This document shows, piece after piece, positions 46,934 to 59,786 of a DNA stretch of 64,000 nt. Below the pieces are notes generated by a model. That model worked only from the letters and a program-made list of their open reading frames with translations. It was not told the origin of the DNA and did no database searches. Source of the DNA: Bagarius yarrelli (Eukaryota; Chordata; Actinopteri; Siluriformes; Sisoridae). The stretch is from the NCBI GenBank assembly GCA_005784505.1, contig VCAZ01000050.1, positions 3,036,001 through 3,100,000 on the forward strand, in the 5' to 3' direction. The stretch's first letter is position 1, and every line of letters starts with the position of its first letter. Both the position numbers and the translations under genes were made by a program.

Positions 46934-47002
46934 GTGAGTTTTATGGGGATCTCTGGTGGCAGGTGGGACACGTAGTCTGGTCTGAAGCGATGACAGACAC
47001 AG

Positions 47003-47560
47003 ACAATAAAAGGCAAGGCAAGTTTATCTCTATAGCACATTTCATACACAGCGGTAATTCGAAGCGATTCACATACGAGACATTCGTTTAAAAATCACAA
47101 CAATAAAAACTGAAAAATGAAAATCAAGCATTAAAATAAATGAAAACAGTTGAGAATATAAAATGATTATAGTCAGTTGGGACGTCTCACAGTGCTCATT
47201 CAGTGAATGCAGAAATAAACAGATGTGTTTGGAGTCTGGATTTAAAGATGGCGACTGATTTAACACATCTGATCTCTTCTGAAAGCTGGTTCCAACTGTG
47301 GGCTGCGTTATAGCTAAAAGTAGATTCTCCCCCGTTTGGAATGAACCCTTGGTAGGTCTAAGTGACTTGATCCTAATAAGCTGAGTGACCTGATTGATCT
47401 GATGTAGTCATTAGATGCTTATTTGGTCTCTCGAACCTTTTAAAGGAAAAGTTCCACATTTCAGTCTAACACTTCTAGGATGAGTAATCTGCTGGTACCC
47501 TGAGGGGTTTAATTATGACTCCTATGCATTATTTAGTGACCCTTTATATAGCTCTTGTGG
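47003..47560. mobile_element. dispersed fish repeat, decayed
   Basis: It opens AAAGGCAAGGCAAGTTTAT and CATTTCATACACAGCGG, then GAAAGCTGGTTCCAACTGTG and GGGCTGCGTTATAGCTAAAAG. I recognise this order from a repeat common in fish introns but cannot name its class. Confidence 0.6.
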
Positions 47561-49185
47561 CCTGCCAGATTTTTGGGGTTGGATTAATTTTGAATGTGTG
47601 AGGAAGCGTTTTCACCTGAGATTTTTTTTGTGTTTAAAACATTGTTTTCAGTCATGCAAAAAATTTCTTACAATGTATATAAATGTGTTTGCGTCATGAA
47701 ATGAATCGAAAGGTGCCCTAGCATCCATCCGCAGGTTTGGAGTAAGATCAGGTAGAAGTATCTGTCATTATTTTCTATTTCAAAGATATTATAGGGAAGA
47801 TTAAGGTCAATTTTCTACTAAATATGGGTATCGGAACATACAACACGCTAGACCTTTAGGTGGATGCGCTCAACAGCAGAAGCTCACATGAGGATCCACT
47901 CCTATTAGTTAAGAACAGAAATTTAGAGATCACGGATTTGTTTAAACCGTCCAGGTGGAGGTGTTATCAGTCATGCAGTATAGTACGGTCAGAATTTACC
48001 AACAACGATATGAATTTATTACCCAAAGCTGTTTTATATGAACAGCTCAGGCTGATAATAGTCTAACAGTGTAAGGAGTGTGTTTTGGTACACATCTGGT
48101 ACCCTAATTTCCATTAAATTCCCACATCTGCCCATGTCTATACCTTTACGGTTACACCTTTCAGTGAATACTTTCAGCATGAAACTTTCGATGGAAAACT
48201 CGAAACACACTGCAAACGAGACCAGAACACGAGTGACGGTGAAGGTGCTCTTAAATAGGCGAGTGAAGAAGATTAGAAGAGATTGGAAATGAGTGGTGCT
48301 AGAAGGATAGAGTGAGGATATGGGTGATAACATGGCACAAGAAAAGTTCTCATTAAATGACTCTCCGTCGGCCTCTTTCCTGAATTCATTTCAGTAGAAC
48401 ATAAAAATCTTGGCACTCGTTGTGAAAACTGTGGTTCTTTTCAAATCATCTGTGGCATACAGATGGTCGATAGTTTATTTCATAAAATATTCCATCTTTT
48501 TATTCATAGAAATTGGTTTTGTGCCTGATTTGTTGGCTGCCATGAAAATTTTATTACATCTCCGAATCCGACCTCTTACAGGGTGCATTACTGGGCTGGC
48601 AATATTCTACTCCATCCTAATGGAACTTGGATTTCCCTCCTTTGTATTGATTTTCCAAAGCTTTGCTAGAGAATCTCTGAACACTTGATGAACGAATACT
48701 ACTTCAAGTTTGTAAAAAAAAAATCTATATGTACTGAAAAATCACAGTAAAAGTCCTATCATTATGGCAATAATACTATAATAATGTAAATCACTTCTTT
48801 TAAGTCTTGGGTTTTTTTTTCTCATTAACATACTTTTGTTTGGTTTCAGCTGTTATGTGTCTGTTTTATTTTACTTTAGTTAAATTTGCATTTATATGTG
48901 TGTTTTTTTTTTAATTATAATACGGTTTTATAATTAAAAGACAGATTATTCACTACTTATATATAATGAATCATTCCTTTGCTATAAAATCAGGACATTT
49001 TCTAACCCTTAAATTCATTATTTAGAAGCCATTAGCTGGACGTCGGTCCATTAACTGCTCAGCTATAAATAAATTAATAAATCTTGAGTCTCTCGGATGC
49101 ACAAAACTCGTAAATTGGCTTAAAAAAGGTGGAAAAACAAGAATGTAGTTTGATTACAACTTAAAGACAGTTAATCTAAGTCAAT
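47561..49185. other. intron sequence, no gene seen
   Basis: AT-rich, largely unique-looking. The stretch 48100-48300 is more balanced and open on both strands for 70-99 codons, without any domain I know. Confidence 0.4.
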
Positions 49186-49187
49186 CT

Positions 49188-49276
49188 CCCAGCAGTGGCA
49201 AATTGGTGGTGCTGGAAACTCCAAAATCTTCCAATTAGTTGTCGAACACCTTAGCAACTGCGCTACCACTGTGCAT
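49188..49276 (-). mobile_element. SINE family 2 head, antisense
   Basis: CAGCAGTGGCAAATTGGTGG through CAACTGCGCTACCACTG. Confidence 0.75.
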
Positions 49277-49907
49277 GACAGTGACTTTCTGGATGTAGCT
49301 TCATTTTCTGAATTAAAGGGGCAAAAGGAATAGACAGTTGGTATGTTGTGTATAAGCTCTGACATATACGATACAATTTTTGGGAGTACACTAAACCTGC
49401 TAACTTAAAACACATGTTTCTCTCCTGAGTTGAAGCAAAAACTGCTGCCCTCTGCTGGTACAGGAAGTTCTCAGTGCAAAAGCGTTCATACCATTCAGAA
49501 AGGGTGAAGCAGATTACAGTAGCATGTGACATTGCATCATAGTTAAAAAGGTGTTTATTTGTCTGGTTTGCACACGCCAAAGACAGGACACAATGTGTTA
49601 CTTAGAATGAAGAGTGGTCAAGCAGTAAACATTAAACCATGTACCGAAATAAGATACATTAACGATAGATTTATACACTATAGTTCATCTGGCCAATAGT
49701 TCATGAACACCTTTCCAGCACACTCATATTGTAAGGTGCTGAGGGCAGGTAGGAGCTTGTAAGGCTTGGATTGCGGGAAGCATGGAGACAAGATACGGGG
49801 ACTATAGGGAGTGAATCCTATTGTTGCATAATTCGACACCAGACAGTGCTCTTATTTAGGCGAGTGAGAGTGAATAACGAGCTGCAGATGTGACTAATTA
49901 GTATGTA

Positions 49908-50195
49908 TTTACATTTACAGTATTTAGCAGATGTTTTGGTCCTTTTGGCCCTTTTCAGAGCGACTTAAAATTATTTCTTTTATACAACTGAGCAATTGAG
50001 TGTTAAGGGCCTTGCATTTGGCAGACGCCCTTATTCAGAGTGACTTATATTAATCCATGTCATACAACTAGGCAATTAGGGGTTAAGGGCCTTTCTCAGG
50101 GGGCCCAACGGTGGCATTTTGGTGGTGCTGGGGATCAAACCCAGATATTCCACATATCAGTCCAACACCTTAATCACTGCAGTACCACTTCCCCC
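49908..50195 (-). mobile_element. two tandem SINE family 2 copies, antisense
   Basis: The first, degenerate copy starts TTTACAGTATTTAGCAGATG and stops at AAGGGCCTTG (50014). A second copy then starts at once with CATTTGGCAGACGCCC and runs to GCAGTACCACTTCC. Confidence 0.85.
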
Positions 50196-50344
50196 ATTCT
50201 GGAGATTGAGTAGGTTGGGTGGTGTAAGGACCTGGTGTGGAGCTTAGTGTTACCATGACACATGAAGACATGGTGTATGGTTGGAGTGGAGGAACTCTAT
50301 TTTTACTTTCTGACTCAACCCCACTAAGCACCTTTGACCTCTTC

Positions 50345-50530
50345 ACTTACATTTACATTAACAGCATTTGGCACACGTCCTTATCCAAAGCCACTTACAT
50401 TTATTTCATTTATACAACTGAGCAAATAAGGTTGAGGGCCTTGCTTAGGGGTCCAGAAGTGGCAGCTTGGTGGCCTCGAACCTCAGTCTTCCAATTAGCA
50501 ACACCTTAACCACTGCGCTACCACTTCCCT
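50345..50530 (-). mobile_element. SINE family 2, antisense
   Basis: ACAGCATTTGGCACACGTCC to CACTGCGCTACCACTTCC, full length. Confidence 0.85.
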
Positions 50531-51354
50531 AACTTAATAATGCTATTGCAAATGAACTAACAAAATCTCCAAAATCTAGTAAAAAGCCTTTCCAGAAATG
50601 TGGAGGTTATTATAGGATGTTATGTGATGGTCAGGTGTCTTTTGTCTATCAAAATAGTTACTTTCTCAGTAAATCACGTCCACTTTCCACTTTTCAAAAT
50701 TTATTACAGTAACTTTTGATAACCTGATTTTTTCTACCGACTGATAAAAACAAAGATTTTCTTTAACTGCTCTGACTCATGCAGATGGTTTTCTGGTCCA
50801 TATTTTTTATACCATGTTGGTAGACTAACTATTTCTATTCTTAGACTGACCATTCCTGAGCAAGGATGAGGTCAAACATGCGTTGAGTCATTATAAACTG
50901 AGAATAAGTACAAAAAATGGTTTGCATTTCATGTCATATGGTAATGATGGAGGACTTCCTTTCTCTGCATTGAGTAGGAAAACACTGCCTCACCATGACT
51001 GTGAAAGTCAGTGCAAGCCTTTATTAATAGTATTATGACTTGTAAATAAATAATAAGGCCTGTTCCCACTTTTTAAGGCAGCATTTGCTGATTTATTCGA
51101 CCACTCAGTCAATTGTGGACTAAATTAATCGATTTGGTAAACAGTAATTCAGTAATATGAGTTTTCCTGCTAATAGTTGTGAAGTATACAGTACTGATCA
51201 GTTTATTGGATTTATACGGTTTTATATTGGTTTAATATATTGGTCTAAATGATCAACCTTGAATCAGGATACTGCAGATCTATAGATCTGAATCAGCTGG
51301 GGTTTTTTAAGATTGTAGTCATAAGGACAGGTTATAATTTCACACATAAAAAAT
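50531..51354. other. intron sequence, no gene seen
   Basis: AT-rich with no recognised repeat or coding similarity. Confidence 0.45.
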
Positions 51355-51865
51355 ATGAAATTAAATTTTTATTTATTTATATTTGTTTTGTGCCTTTAAC
51401 AGTGGACATTGTCCTAAAGCAGCTTCATACAGACAATACAGTGGAAATTAAATATTGTTTTATTATATAAGTGTACGTTTGTCCCTAATGAACAGTCCAG
51501 TGGCAACTGTCGCAAGGAAAAACTCCCTAAGATAAAAATAAGGAAGAAACCAGACTGAATAAGGAACCCATCCTCATCTGGGGGACACAGAATGTCTGCT
51601 TATTACAGCTTAACCGTGTTAAGGTGCAGTGATGGTGACCAAATGCAATGTAAACTGTATCCTTGGGTCAGTGGAGCAGAGTGAGTTCCAGTTCACTCCC
51701 AAAGCTCCTGTGTGGCTTTGTAACTTAATGGATCCCCAGACTGTAGATGAGAAACAGAGTGGCTTCAAATCGAAGAAAACAACTTCCAGAGGCATGATCG
51801 GGCAAATTCGAGGACAGGAGCAGGAACACTGGTCACTGGTACCTCAGGGGCATGTTTAACTCGAC

Positions 51866-51902
<37 letters not shown>

Positions 51903-52055
51903 AAGAGAGGGAGACACAGACATGAGGGATCTCTGGGATAAGAGCCAGTTTGTCACACCACAATAAACACGCCTGAGTGAATGTGTAAGAGTGGAGGAAC
52001 GACAGCATTCTGCTCCTCCAGTTCTGCTCCTTCACCTGAGAAAAAAACTGGCTTT
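51355..52055. mobile_element. dispersed repeat with internal (AG)n, copy 2
   Basis: Ordered match to 15225-15840. This copy keeps about 100 extra bases before the AG array (GGATCCCCAGACTGTAGATG). Bases 51869-51909 are the AG run. Confidence 0.75.
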
Positions 52056-52364
52056 AAATTTATTTCTGGAAAGTCAGAAATGAATAATGTGCATCCGCAT
52101 AATGTGTCAGATGTGCATCCTGTTATAGAAGTGTGTTTGTAGGACAAAAAAATTGGACAGTGCACATTCCATGTACAAGCTCTGTCAGATAAGATAAAAT
52201 GTTAAATACAGGTTTAATACAGTGGAATATGATGAACTTGCTTAGGTAAGGAAAAAACTGCTAAACAGAGAACCCTCAGTGCCAAAGCATACACATTATT
52301 CAGAAAAGATACAGCGGCTTAACATGTCATTTCAAATTTTATTAAAAAAGATTTCTACCCCAAG

Positions 52365-52650
52365 GGCAGTACAGTAGCTTAGCAGTTATCACTGATGCCT
52401 CACAGTGAGAAGGTTTCAGGTTTGTGTCCCCTGCAGGGGTCTTTCTGTGTGAAGTTTACATTTTCTCCCTGTGTTTGCGTGTGTTTACTCCTGCCCATAG
52501 GAGTGGACGTGATTGTGTGTTTATCTGTATGTAGTCCTGTAATGGACTGGTGACCTGTCCAGGGCGACCCCTGCCTTTTACCTAATGACAGCTGGGATAA
52601 ACTCCAGCAGATCTCCATGAACCTGTTTAGGAATAAGCAGGTATAGATAA
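52365..52650 (+). mobile_element. SINE family 1
   Basis: GGCAGTACAGTAGCTTAGCAG, TTTGTGTCCCCTGCAGGGG, GGACTGGTGACCTGTCCAGG and CAGCAGATCTCCATGAACC. Part of the middle is deleted. It ends in an ATGG array. Confidence 0.85.
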
Positions 52651-52747
52651 TGGATGGCTGGTTGGATGGATGGATGGATGAATGGATGGATGGATAGATG
52701 GATGGATAAATGGATGGATGGATAGATAAATGGATGGATAAATGGAG
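52650..52747. repeat. (GGAT)n microsatellite from SINE tail
   Basis: About 95 bp of GGAT with GATA and AAAT variants. Confidence 0.93.
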
Positions 52748-53261
52748 ATTTCTACCTCTACATTGTGGTTACGTTGCTCATGACGAATCCAAAATCCAGA
52801 GTTTTATTTTGTATTTTATTAATATCAGGTAATACATTAAAAAAAGCCATGTATAAAAATGAGATATAGAATAGAATAGATTTATACAAAACGTGACCTC
52901 TGTTTGTCTCCAAATTTGGCATGAAGAAGTGACTCAGCAGGTGCATTTTATACAGTACATCTATTATGCAGTGTCAAATTCTGGGAAAATATATATTTAT
53001 TGGACTGCAACATTACCACCTGCTCTTTGCGAGACATTCCAGCATTAAACACACACGACGGCACATGTGGGACTATGCATTTTTTAGGTTTTGTCAAAAT
53101 CTACATCACTGCATTGACAAAAAAAGCAACTCAAAAAAGTTAATTTCCTGTTAATTTCGGTGCTTTTTACGGCATTAAATATAAAGAATGTGTAGTAAAA
53201 ATACACTGGGCTCTAAGAGTAAACAAGTCATAGGGAAAGAGTAAATAAGTCGTGTGTGTCT

Positions 53262-53271
53262 CTATATCCAT

Positions 53272-53345
<74 letters not shown>

Positions 53346-53398
53346 GTCTCTCTGTCTGTCAGTCTGTCTGTTCATCTGTCTGTCTGAATGTGTGTGTC

Positions 53399-53470
<72 letters not shown>

Positions 53471-53492
53471 CTGATCTGTCTGTATGTCTGTC
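53262..53492. repeat. (TCTA)n array with TCTG core
   Basis: Two TCTA blocks (about 53270-53345 and 53400-53470) separated by TCTG/TGTG text, followed by TCTG units. Open frames rich in YLSI are artefacts. Confidence 0.97.
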
Positions 53493-54339
53493 TGTCTGGA
53501 GCAGATTGCAGATATCTAAAGCTGGCAAGAACACTCAGGACGCTAGTTTTATGCACACACCCACTTACAAACACATCAGTTTTTGCTAGGGTCGACACAT
53601 AGTGAACTATAAATCTCTGCACATACATTAACCCAAACATCTAATCAAGCCTGGGATCCTGGAGGTACCATGGTGGGGCTCCCATCATATCCTGAAGAGT
53701 AGGCACTGATGATTAGTCCTGAGTTTCATTCACTGTATATTTTTTTGCACATTGTCTATGTGTCTGCATAGTTTCACTTTCCAGATACAATAGCTTTAAA
53801 CTGCTCCATGTATGAATAAGTGAGATTAGTGTTCATTGATGAGCAGTAAAGGAGTAAAATTCAGTCCAGAGATAAAAAAAAAATCTAAATCCACCAAAAT
53901 CTGATAACATAACAAATAAATAAATAATAGAAAAATCAAAGTTCTTAATAAAATGTGAATACATTTTTTTTTTTAATTAATTAACATTAGGAAAAATGGA
54001 ACTACTAACGATTGTTTAAATATCCGAGGTCAAAGGTGGCATGAAGTGAAGTAAAACTTTAGATCTATTGCCCCTGTGTAGGAAGTCAATTTTTGTACCC
54101 ATGCGAGTTGACTTTAATTTCATGCTTTGCAGCCTGCAGGATAGACGAAGCCATCGAACAGCCTAGAAAAACCCATAAAAAGTGCAGGTCTGTGAATGAC
54201 CAGTCATGTGTGTGATGAATAGTCCACCCTTACTATAGATTCTCACAATACCTTTGTTTAATTTCCTGTTGATTTCATTTATCACAGTGCACATTTTTAC
54301 TGTCTGTCATTATGTTACAGCTGTGACCTAATAGTATGT

Positions 54340-56640
54340 TAGTGTTGATGCCATTCGACTAAACAAATATATTATGTGTTCTTGGTGGTGTTTCCCGGTT
54401 CCGGTTGACCTGACTATTGCAGCCTGACAATCCTTTAATAGATTTGAATAGTAAAAATGTCTGTATTATGTGTAGGCCAGGTTAAAGAGATGTGTCTTTT
54501 AGTTTTAAACTGGCAGAGTGTGTCTGCCTCCCAAACAGTGCAGGGTAAAATATTCCAAAGTTAAGGCGCTAGACAAGAAAAGGATCTGCCACCTGCAGTT
54601 GATTTTGTTATTCTAGGTATTATCAGATTGCCTGAGTCCTGAGAGCGCAGCAGACGTGGAGGACTATAATAGAATAGGCTTTTTAAGTAATTAACAAGAT
54701 TTTAAAATCTATTCGATATTTAATAGGGAGCCACTACAGTGTTGACAAAACCGGGCTAATATGAATCATACTTTTTGATTCTAGTAAGAACTCTAGCTGC
54801 TGCATTTTGGACCAGCTGGAGCTTGTTTATTAGGCGTGCGGAACAACCACCCAGTAAAGCGTTACATTAGTCTAATCTTGAGGTCATGAACACATAAACT
54901 AAAATTTCTGCATTTGATCTCGAAAGCATAGGTCGAGTTTAGATATATTTTTAAGATAGTAAAATGCAGTTTTACAGATGTTAGAAATGTGGCTCTCAAA
55001 GGAAAGATTGCTGTCAAAAAGCACACCTAAGTTCCTAACTAACGATGAAGGGTTAACAGAGCAGGTATCAAGTGTTAGACAGTGATCTGATTATTACAGG
55101 CAGAGGCTTTATTGCTGATAATTAACACAAAATTTTTTTTGTCATCCAGTTTTTGATAAATTAATTATATATTAATTACATATAATTATTTTGATAAATT
55201 AATTATATTTAGAAGCGGACCTATGAAGCCAGGAGTTACCTCAGTTAGGAGCTTAGACGGAATAGGGTCTGACATACATGTTGTTGGTTTAGATGATTTG
55301 ATGAGTTTATAAAGTTCTTCCTCTCCTATAGTAACGATTGAGTGGAATTGTTCCTCAGGGGATCTATAGCGCACTATTTGATGTGATACTGCGGCTGTTG
55401 ACTGCATGGCTACAATTTTATCTCTAATAGTATCGATCCTGAAATTAAAGTAATTTATGAATTCATCACTGCTGTGCTGATGGGAAATGTCAATATATGT
55501 TAATGCTTTGTTTTTAGTTAATTTAGCCACGGTATTGAATAAATACCTAGGGTTATCAGAGATGAAAAGTAATCAGATCTAGCAGTTTTTAATGCATTTC
55601 TGTAGGATAGGCTACTTTCCTGCCATGCAATAGTGCTCTTCATACGGCTGCTGTCTTTAAGGCGAATGTGTGCTCATTACACCACGGTGCCAAATTAATT
55701 TATCTTTCTTAAGCACAACGGAGCAACTGTATTTAAAGTACTAGAGAAGACAGTTTCTATATTTTTAGGTACATCATCAAGTTTTTCCGAGCTATTGAAT
55801 ATGCTGGGGAATTGGGATAAATCAGAAAGATTACTCACAGTCTACTGTCTTTGGTGGTAGAAGTAATGGTTCTTACATACATTGTAACAAGTTTTAGAAT
55901 TTATATAGTTATAGCTATATTAAGTTTACACAGGACTAGAAAATGATCTAAAATATATTATCTCTTTGTTGCAGAATTTCAACATCATTAGCATCAATTC
56001 CATGTGACAGTATTAAATCTAATCAAAATGACTTTTATTATGAGTAGGACCTGAAACGTGTTGTTTAACTCCAATAGAGTTCAGAATTTATAGAAATGCT
56101 GATCCCAGCATTTTTTTTTCATTTTCGACATGGATATTAAAATCACTTTATTTGCAGTGAGCACTAGATCTGTTAGAAAATCACCAAATTCACCAAAGTC
56201 TGTATGGGGTCCCGGTGGCTTGTATACAGTAGCCAATACAAACATTACAGGAGATTTATTATTAGCATCTATTTCTTTGGATAATGTTAGATGAAGCACC
56301 ATTACTTACTAATGATTTATACCTGAAATCTGCTCTCTGAGAAACACTGAAAATATTATTATAAATTGATGCAACCCTTCTACCTTTATCTTTTGGATGT
56401 GTTTATAACAGTTGTTACATGTTGTTACATGTTTATAACAGTAATTTGGGGATGTAGATTCATTTAAAATAACGTAATCATCTGGTTTTAGCCAGGTTTC
56501 TGTCAAACAGAGCACATCTAGATTATAACTAATCAACTGAATTCTGTGTGGCCTTTGAGGTGCGACAGCTAGCAGACAGGCGGTTTAGCCAGACTTTAGC
56601 CAGACTAGAGTTTTAGCTCCAGGACCTTAAATACAATCTT
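54340..56640 (-). pseudogene. LINE (L2/Rex-like clade) with EN and RT remnants, antisense
   Basis: This is a decayed non-LTR retrotransposon on the minus strand. From its 5' side, 56536-56309 encodes DVLCLTETWLKPDDYVILNE and 56302-56081 encodes VYKPPGPHTDFGEFGDFL, both of the AP-type endonuclease domain. Bases 55530-55186 encode HSSDEFINYFNFRIDTIRDK and SSKPTTCMSDPIPSKLL, the start of the reverse transcriptase region. Bases 54834-54780 encode LINKLQLVQNAAARVLT near its C-terminus. The catalytic centre of the reverse transcriptase is missing between 55186 and about 54900. Stops and frameshifts break the reading frame. The 3' region ends near 54340. The clade is an inference. Confidence 0.85.
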
Positions 56641-56904
56641 TAAACTATATTAAGCATAAATTTAATAACTTGAATGTAATTTTTTTTACTTTTTACCTTT
56701 TAAAACAATGACAAATCTCACATTTATTAATTCGTTTAGAGACGAATAACTGTTCTAGTTCTTTTAATGATAAGAACAGCGGCGGGTGGTACATTTGGTA
56801 CCTGGGCTTTCAGTGGGGACTGATACATTTCTTAATACCACTACTGAATACTGTACATTCATTCACATCACATCACTGTGCGCCAGCTAGAGGGCCTCGA
56901 GGGG

Positions 56905-57067
56905 CGGGTTTAAAATCTGATTGGCTAAAGAAAGTCTTTAATAATATTAACCAATTAGCAATCTGCTACTGCTGATACAGTTTAAGTTACATGAGCAGCT
57001 CAGTCAGTGCTTCTGATAGTGTTTAGGCAGCAGAGAAGGACTTACTGGCCCTTACGGCCCACCACTG
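56905..57067 (-). mobile_element. hAT element 5' terminus, antisense
   Basis: The outer end reads CAGTGGTGGGCCGTAAGGGC on the minus strand, then CTGCTGCCTAAACACTATCAG. Same family as 3058-3670. Confidence 0.75.
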
Positions 57068-57244
57068 GATTAGACAGGCCTTTTGAGTTATTAGAGATTA
57101 GAATTAAACCTGTTTAATTTGAGTAAGTAGACCAGACTAGTAACTATAAAACCTAAAAAAAATACAGCTTTGATAAAGGTGGGATGTAAATAAATGTCCA
57201 CCACTGATTTTTACAATAATGTGTAACCACTAATTTAGACAGTG

Positions 57245-57610
57245 GGAAAAGACATTTACACCATTTAGCAGACACTCTAGTCCAGAGTGCTTTAAGTCAC
57301 ATCATTGAACAGCTCGATACTGGTACAATAGATCACAAATCAAACTGTTAAAAAGAGCAGAATGGATTTTTTTTTAAATGTCGTGTGCTAGGGATTTAAG
57401 AAAAAGGTGGACAGCCAGTAACTTTGCTGTTCTGACATTAATGGGGAGTTCTTTCCACCATCTTGGTGCCAGAACAGAGAAAGGTCTTGAGGCAGACCTA
57501 CCTTGGGCCGTAGGGGATGGTTGGAACGAGTTGAGCGGTACTTGTGGATCTGAGGGAGCGTGGTGCTATGCGAGGAGTGATGAGTGCTTATACGCAGAAA
57601 TTAAAACGCT
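57245..57610. mobile_element. dispersed fish repeat fragment
   Basis: GAGTTCTTTCCACCATCTTGG, TGCCAGAACAGAGAAAGGTC and TGTGGATCTGAGGGAGCGTG are parts of a repeat I recognise in fish genomes. It is preceded by a SINE-like ACCATTTAGCAGACACTC. Its class is uncertain. Confidence 0.5.
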
Positions 57611-58335
57611 GTATAAAAATTATTGTTAAATCCTATTCTGTCTTCAGGTTAAAAAAATGTGCCAAAAGCCACAATACACCCTCTGAACCATGTACTGGTC
57701 ATATGCACTGGTGCAGTTGTTTACTGAGCAGGGTAGCCTGATTGAGGGATTAAGGGACTGGCACTTATTCACACAATGAAAGCATTGGGAGTCACAAATC
57801 CACTTTCCGACATGTTCGTAGATGGAAGAGAACCTAGGGAAACCCACATTAACCAATGAGAACACACAGTTTTTGGGGCTGTGAGGCTGCAAGGCCTCCA
57901 ATTACATCACTGTGAGTTTGTATAAATCCCTTTTCTCCAGAAAAAGATCTTATACAGAATCACAATTACAGGTTCACATCTACAAATTCACAAAAAATAC
58001 AAAGCTTGGTGTAAATTTCCATCAAGACTGCATTAATAATAGTTTAATAAGATAAATTTAATTTTAAATATTTGTAAATATAAAATTCATTATACTAGGT
58101 TAAATTTATAATTTTGTTTGGGACAAAAATGGTAGTTGGAAATGACAGCTGGTTTATGGCTAGCAGTTTTTAGGAATTGTTCCCTAACTCCACTGGAATG
58201 GGCTTCCGGTTCCTTGTGATCCTGGTTAGTATAAATGGCACAGGAAATGGATAAACATCTGGCAAAAATTGATAAAGCTGCAATTGGTAAAATAAACACT
58301 GCAAGACCCTTACACACGTGTGTCTTTACTTCATA
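57611..58335. other. intron sequence, no gene seen
   Basis: No recognised repeat or coding similarity. Confidence 0.45.
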
Positions 58336-58339
58336 AAGT

Positions 58340-58496
58340 ACATTTACAGCATTTGGTGGGCGTCCTTATCCAGAGCAACTTACTTTTATCTCTTTTATAC
58401 AATTAGGGGTTAAGGGCCTTGCTCACGGGCTCAACAGTGGTGGTGCTGGGATTTAAACCCACAATCTTCCACCACGGTTCTACCACTTCCCCTTGC
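58340..58496 (-). mobile_element. SINE family 2, antisense
   Basis: ACAGCATTTGGTGGGCGTCC to GGTTCTACCACTTCCCC, with a small deletion in the middle. Confidence 0.85.
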
Positions 58497-58499
58497 AAA

Positions 58500-59210
58500 G
58501 CAAAACCTTTGCGAGCTTATCCTCCTATTTGGCAGTTGTGGAATTTGGTGTAAATCTATGAAGAACCTGGAGTGTTTTTTAATTCAGATTTTCACTCCCT
58601 TATAAATAATATACTTTATACAGTGTAAAAGGGTTTTTTTTACCAGATTCAGAGCTGTTTCCCTTTGTGTGTTTCCAATTATATATTAATTCTCTAATTT
58701 GTATTCATTTGTTCCAAACACATATCCTGTGATGAGCACTGCTGCGGTTTGTTCAACATGAAGCTGAGACTCAGCACTAAAGCTGTGTGATTAGCTGTAC
58801 TGCTGTCTGTCTGAGAAGATGTGTGTATGAATCTGTGTAACTAGATTAGGTGCTGTTTCTCTGCTGAGACACCTGGTATCTGTTTGATGAAGTTGAGCTC
58901 ATTATGCAAATCCTGCTGTTGTGTTTCCTACACGGTGCTCTGAGTGGCTGGCTGCATTCCACACACTTTCCACACACAGATTTGGTTGGAAATAAGAGAA
59001 ATCATCATATTGTTCAGTGACAATTTAAAATCATTATAGGATCTTTTTTAGATTGTTGTGCACTAATTATTCTCCACACAGAGGAACTGTGAGCTGAAAC
59101 TACTTGTCTCGATTCCGTAAGATTATTTAAAGTAGATCTCTCACTGCGACTGCACACAGCTGGTCTCTGTTTACACCACTGACTCACAAGACACTTACAC
59201 CACTGTACTC
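58500..59210. other. intron sequence with octamer-like site
   Basis: Unique-looking. ATGCAAAT, a consensus POU octamer, lies at 58904-58911 within GAGCTCATTATGCAAATCC. No coding similarity. Confidence 0.4.
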
Positions 59211-59212
59211 AC

Positions 59213-59786
<574 letters not shown>

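Noticed and set aside
46674..46937. Ser/Leu-rich frame of 87 codons
   Set aside because: Translation of a TC low-complexity tract.
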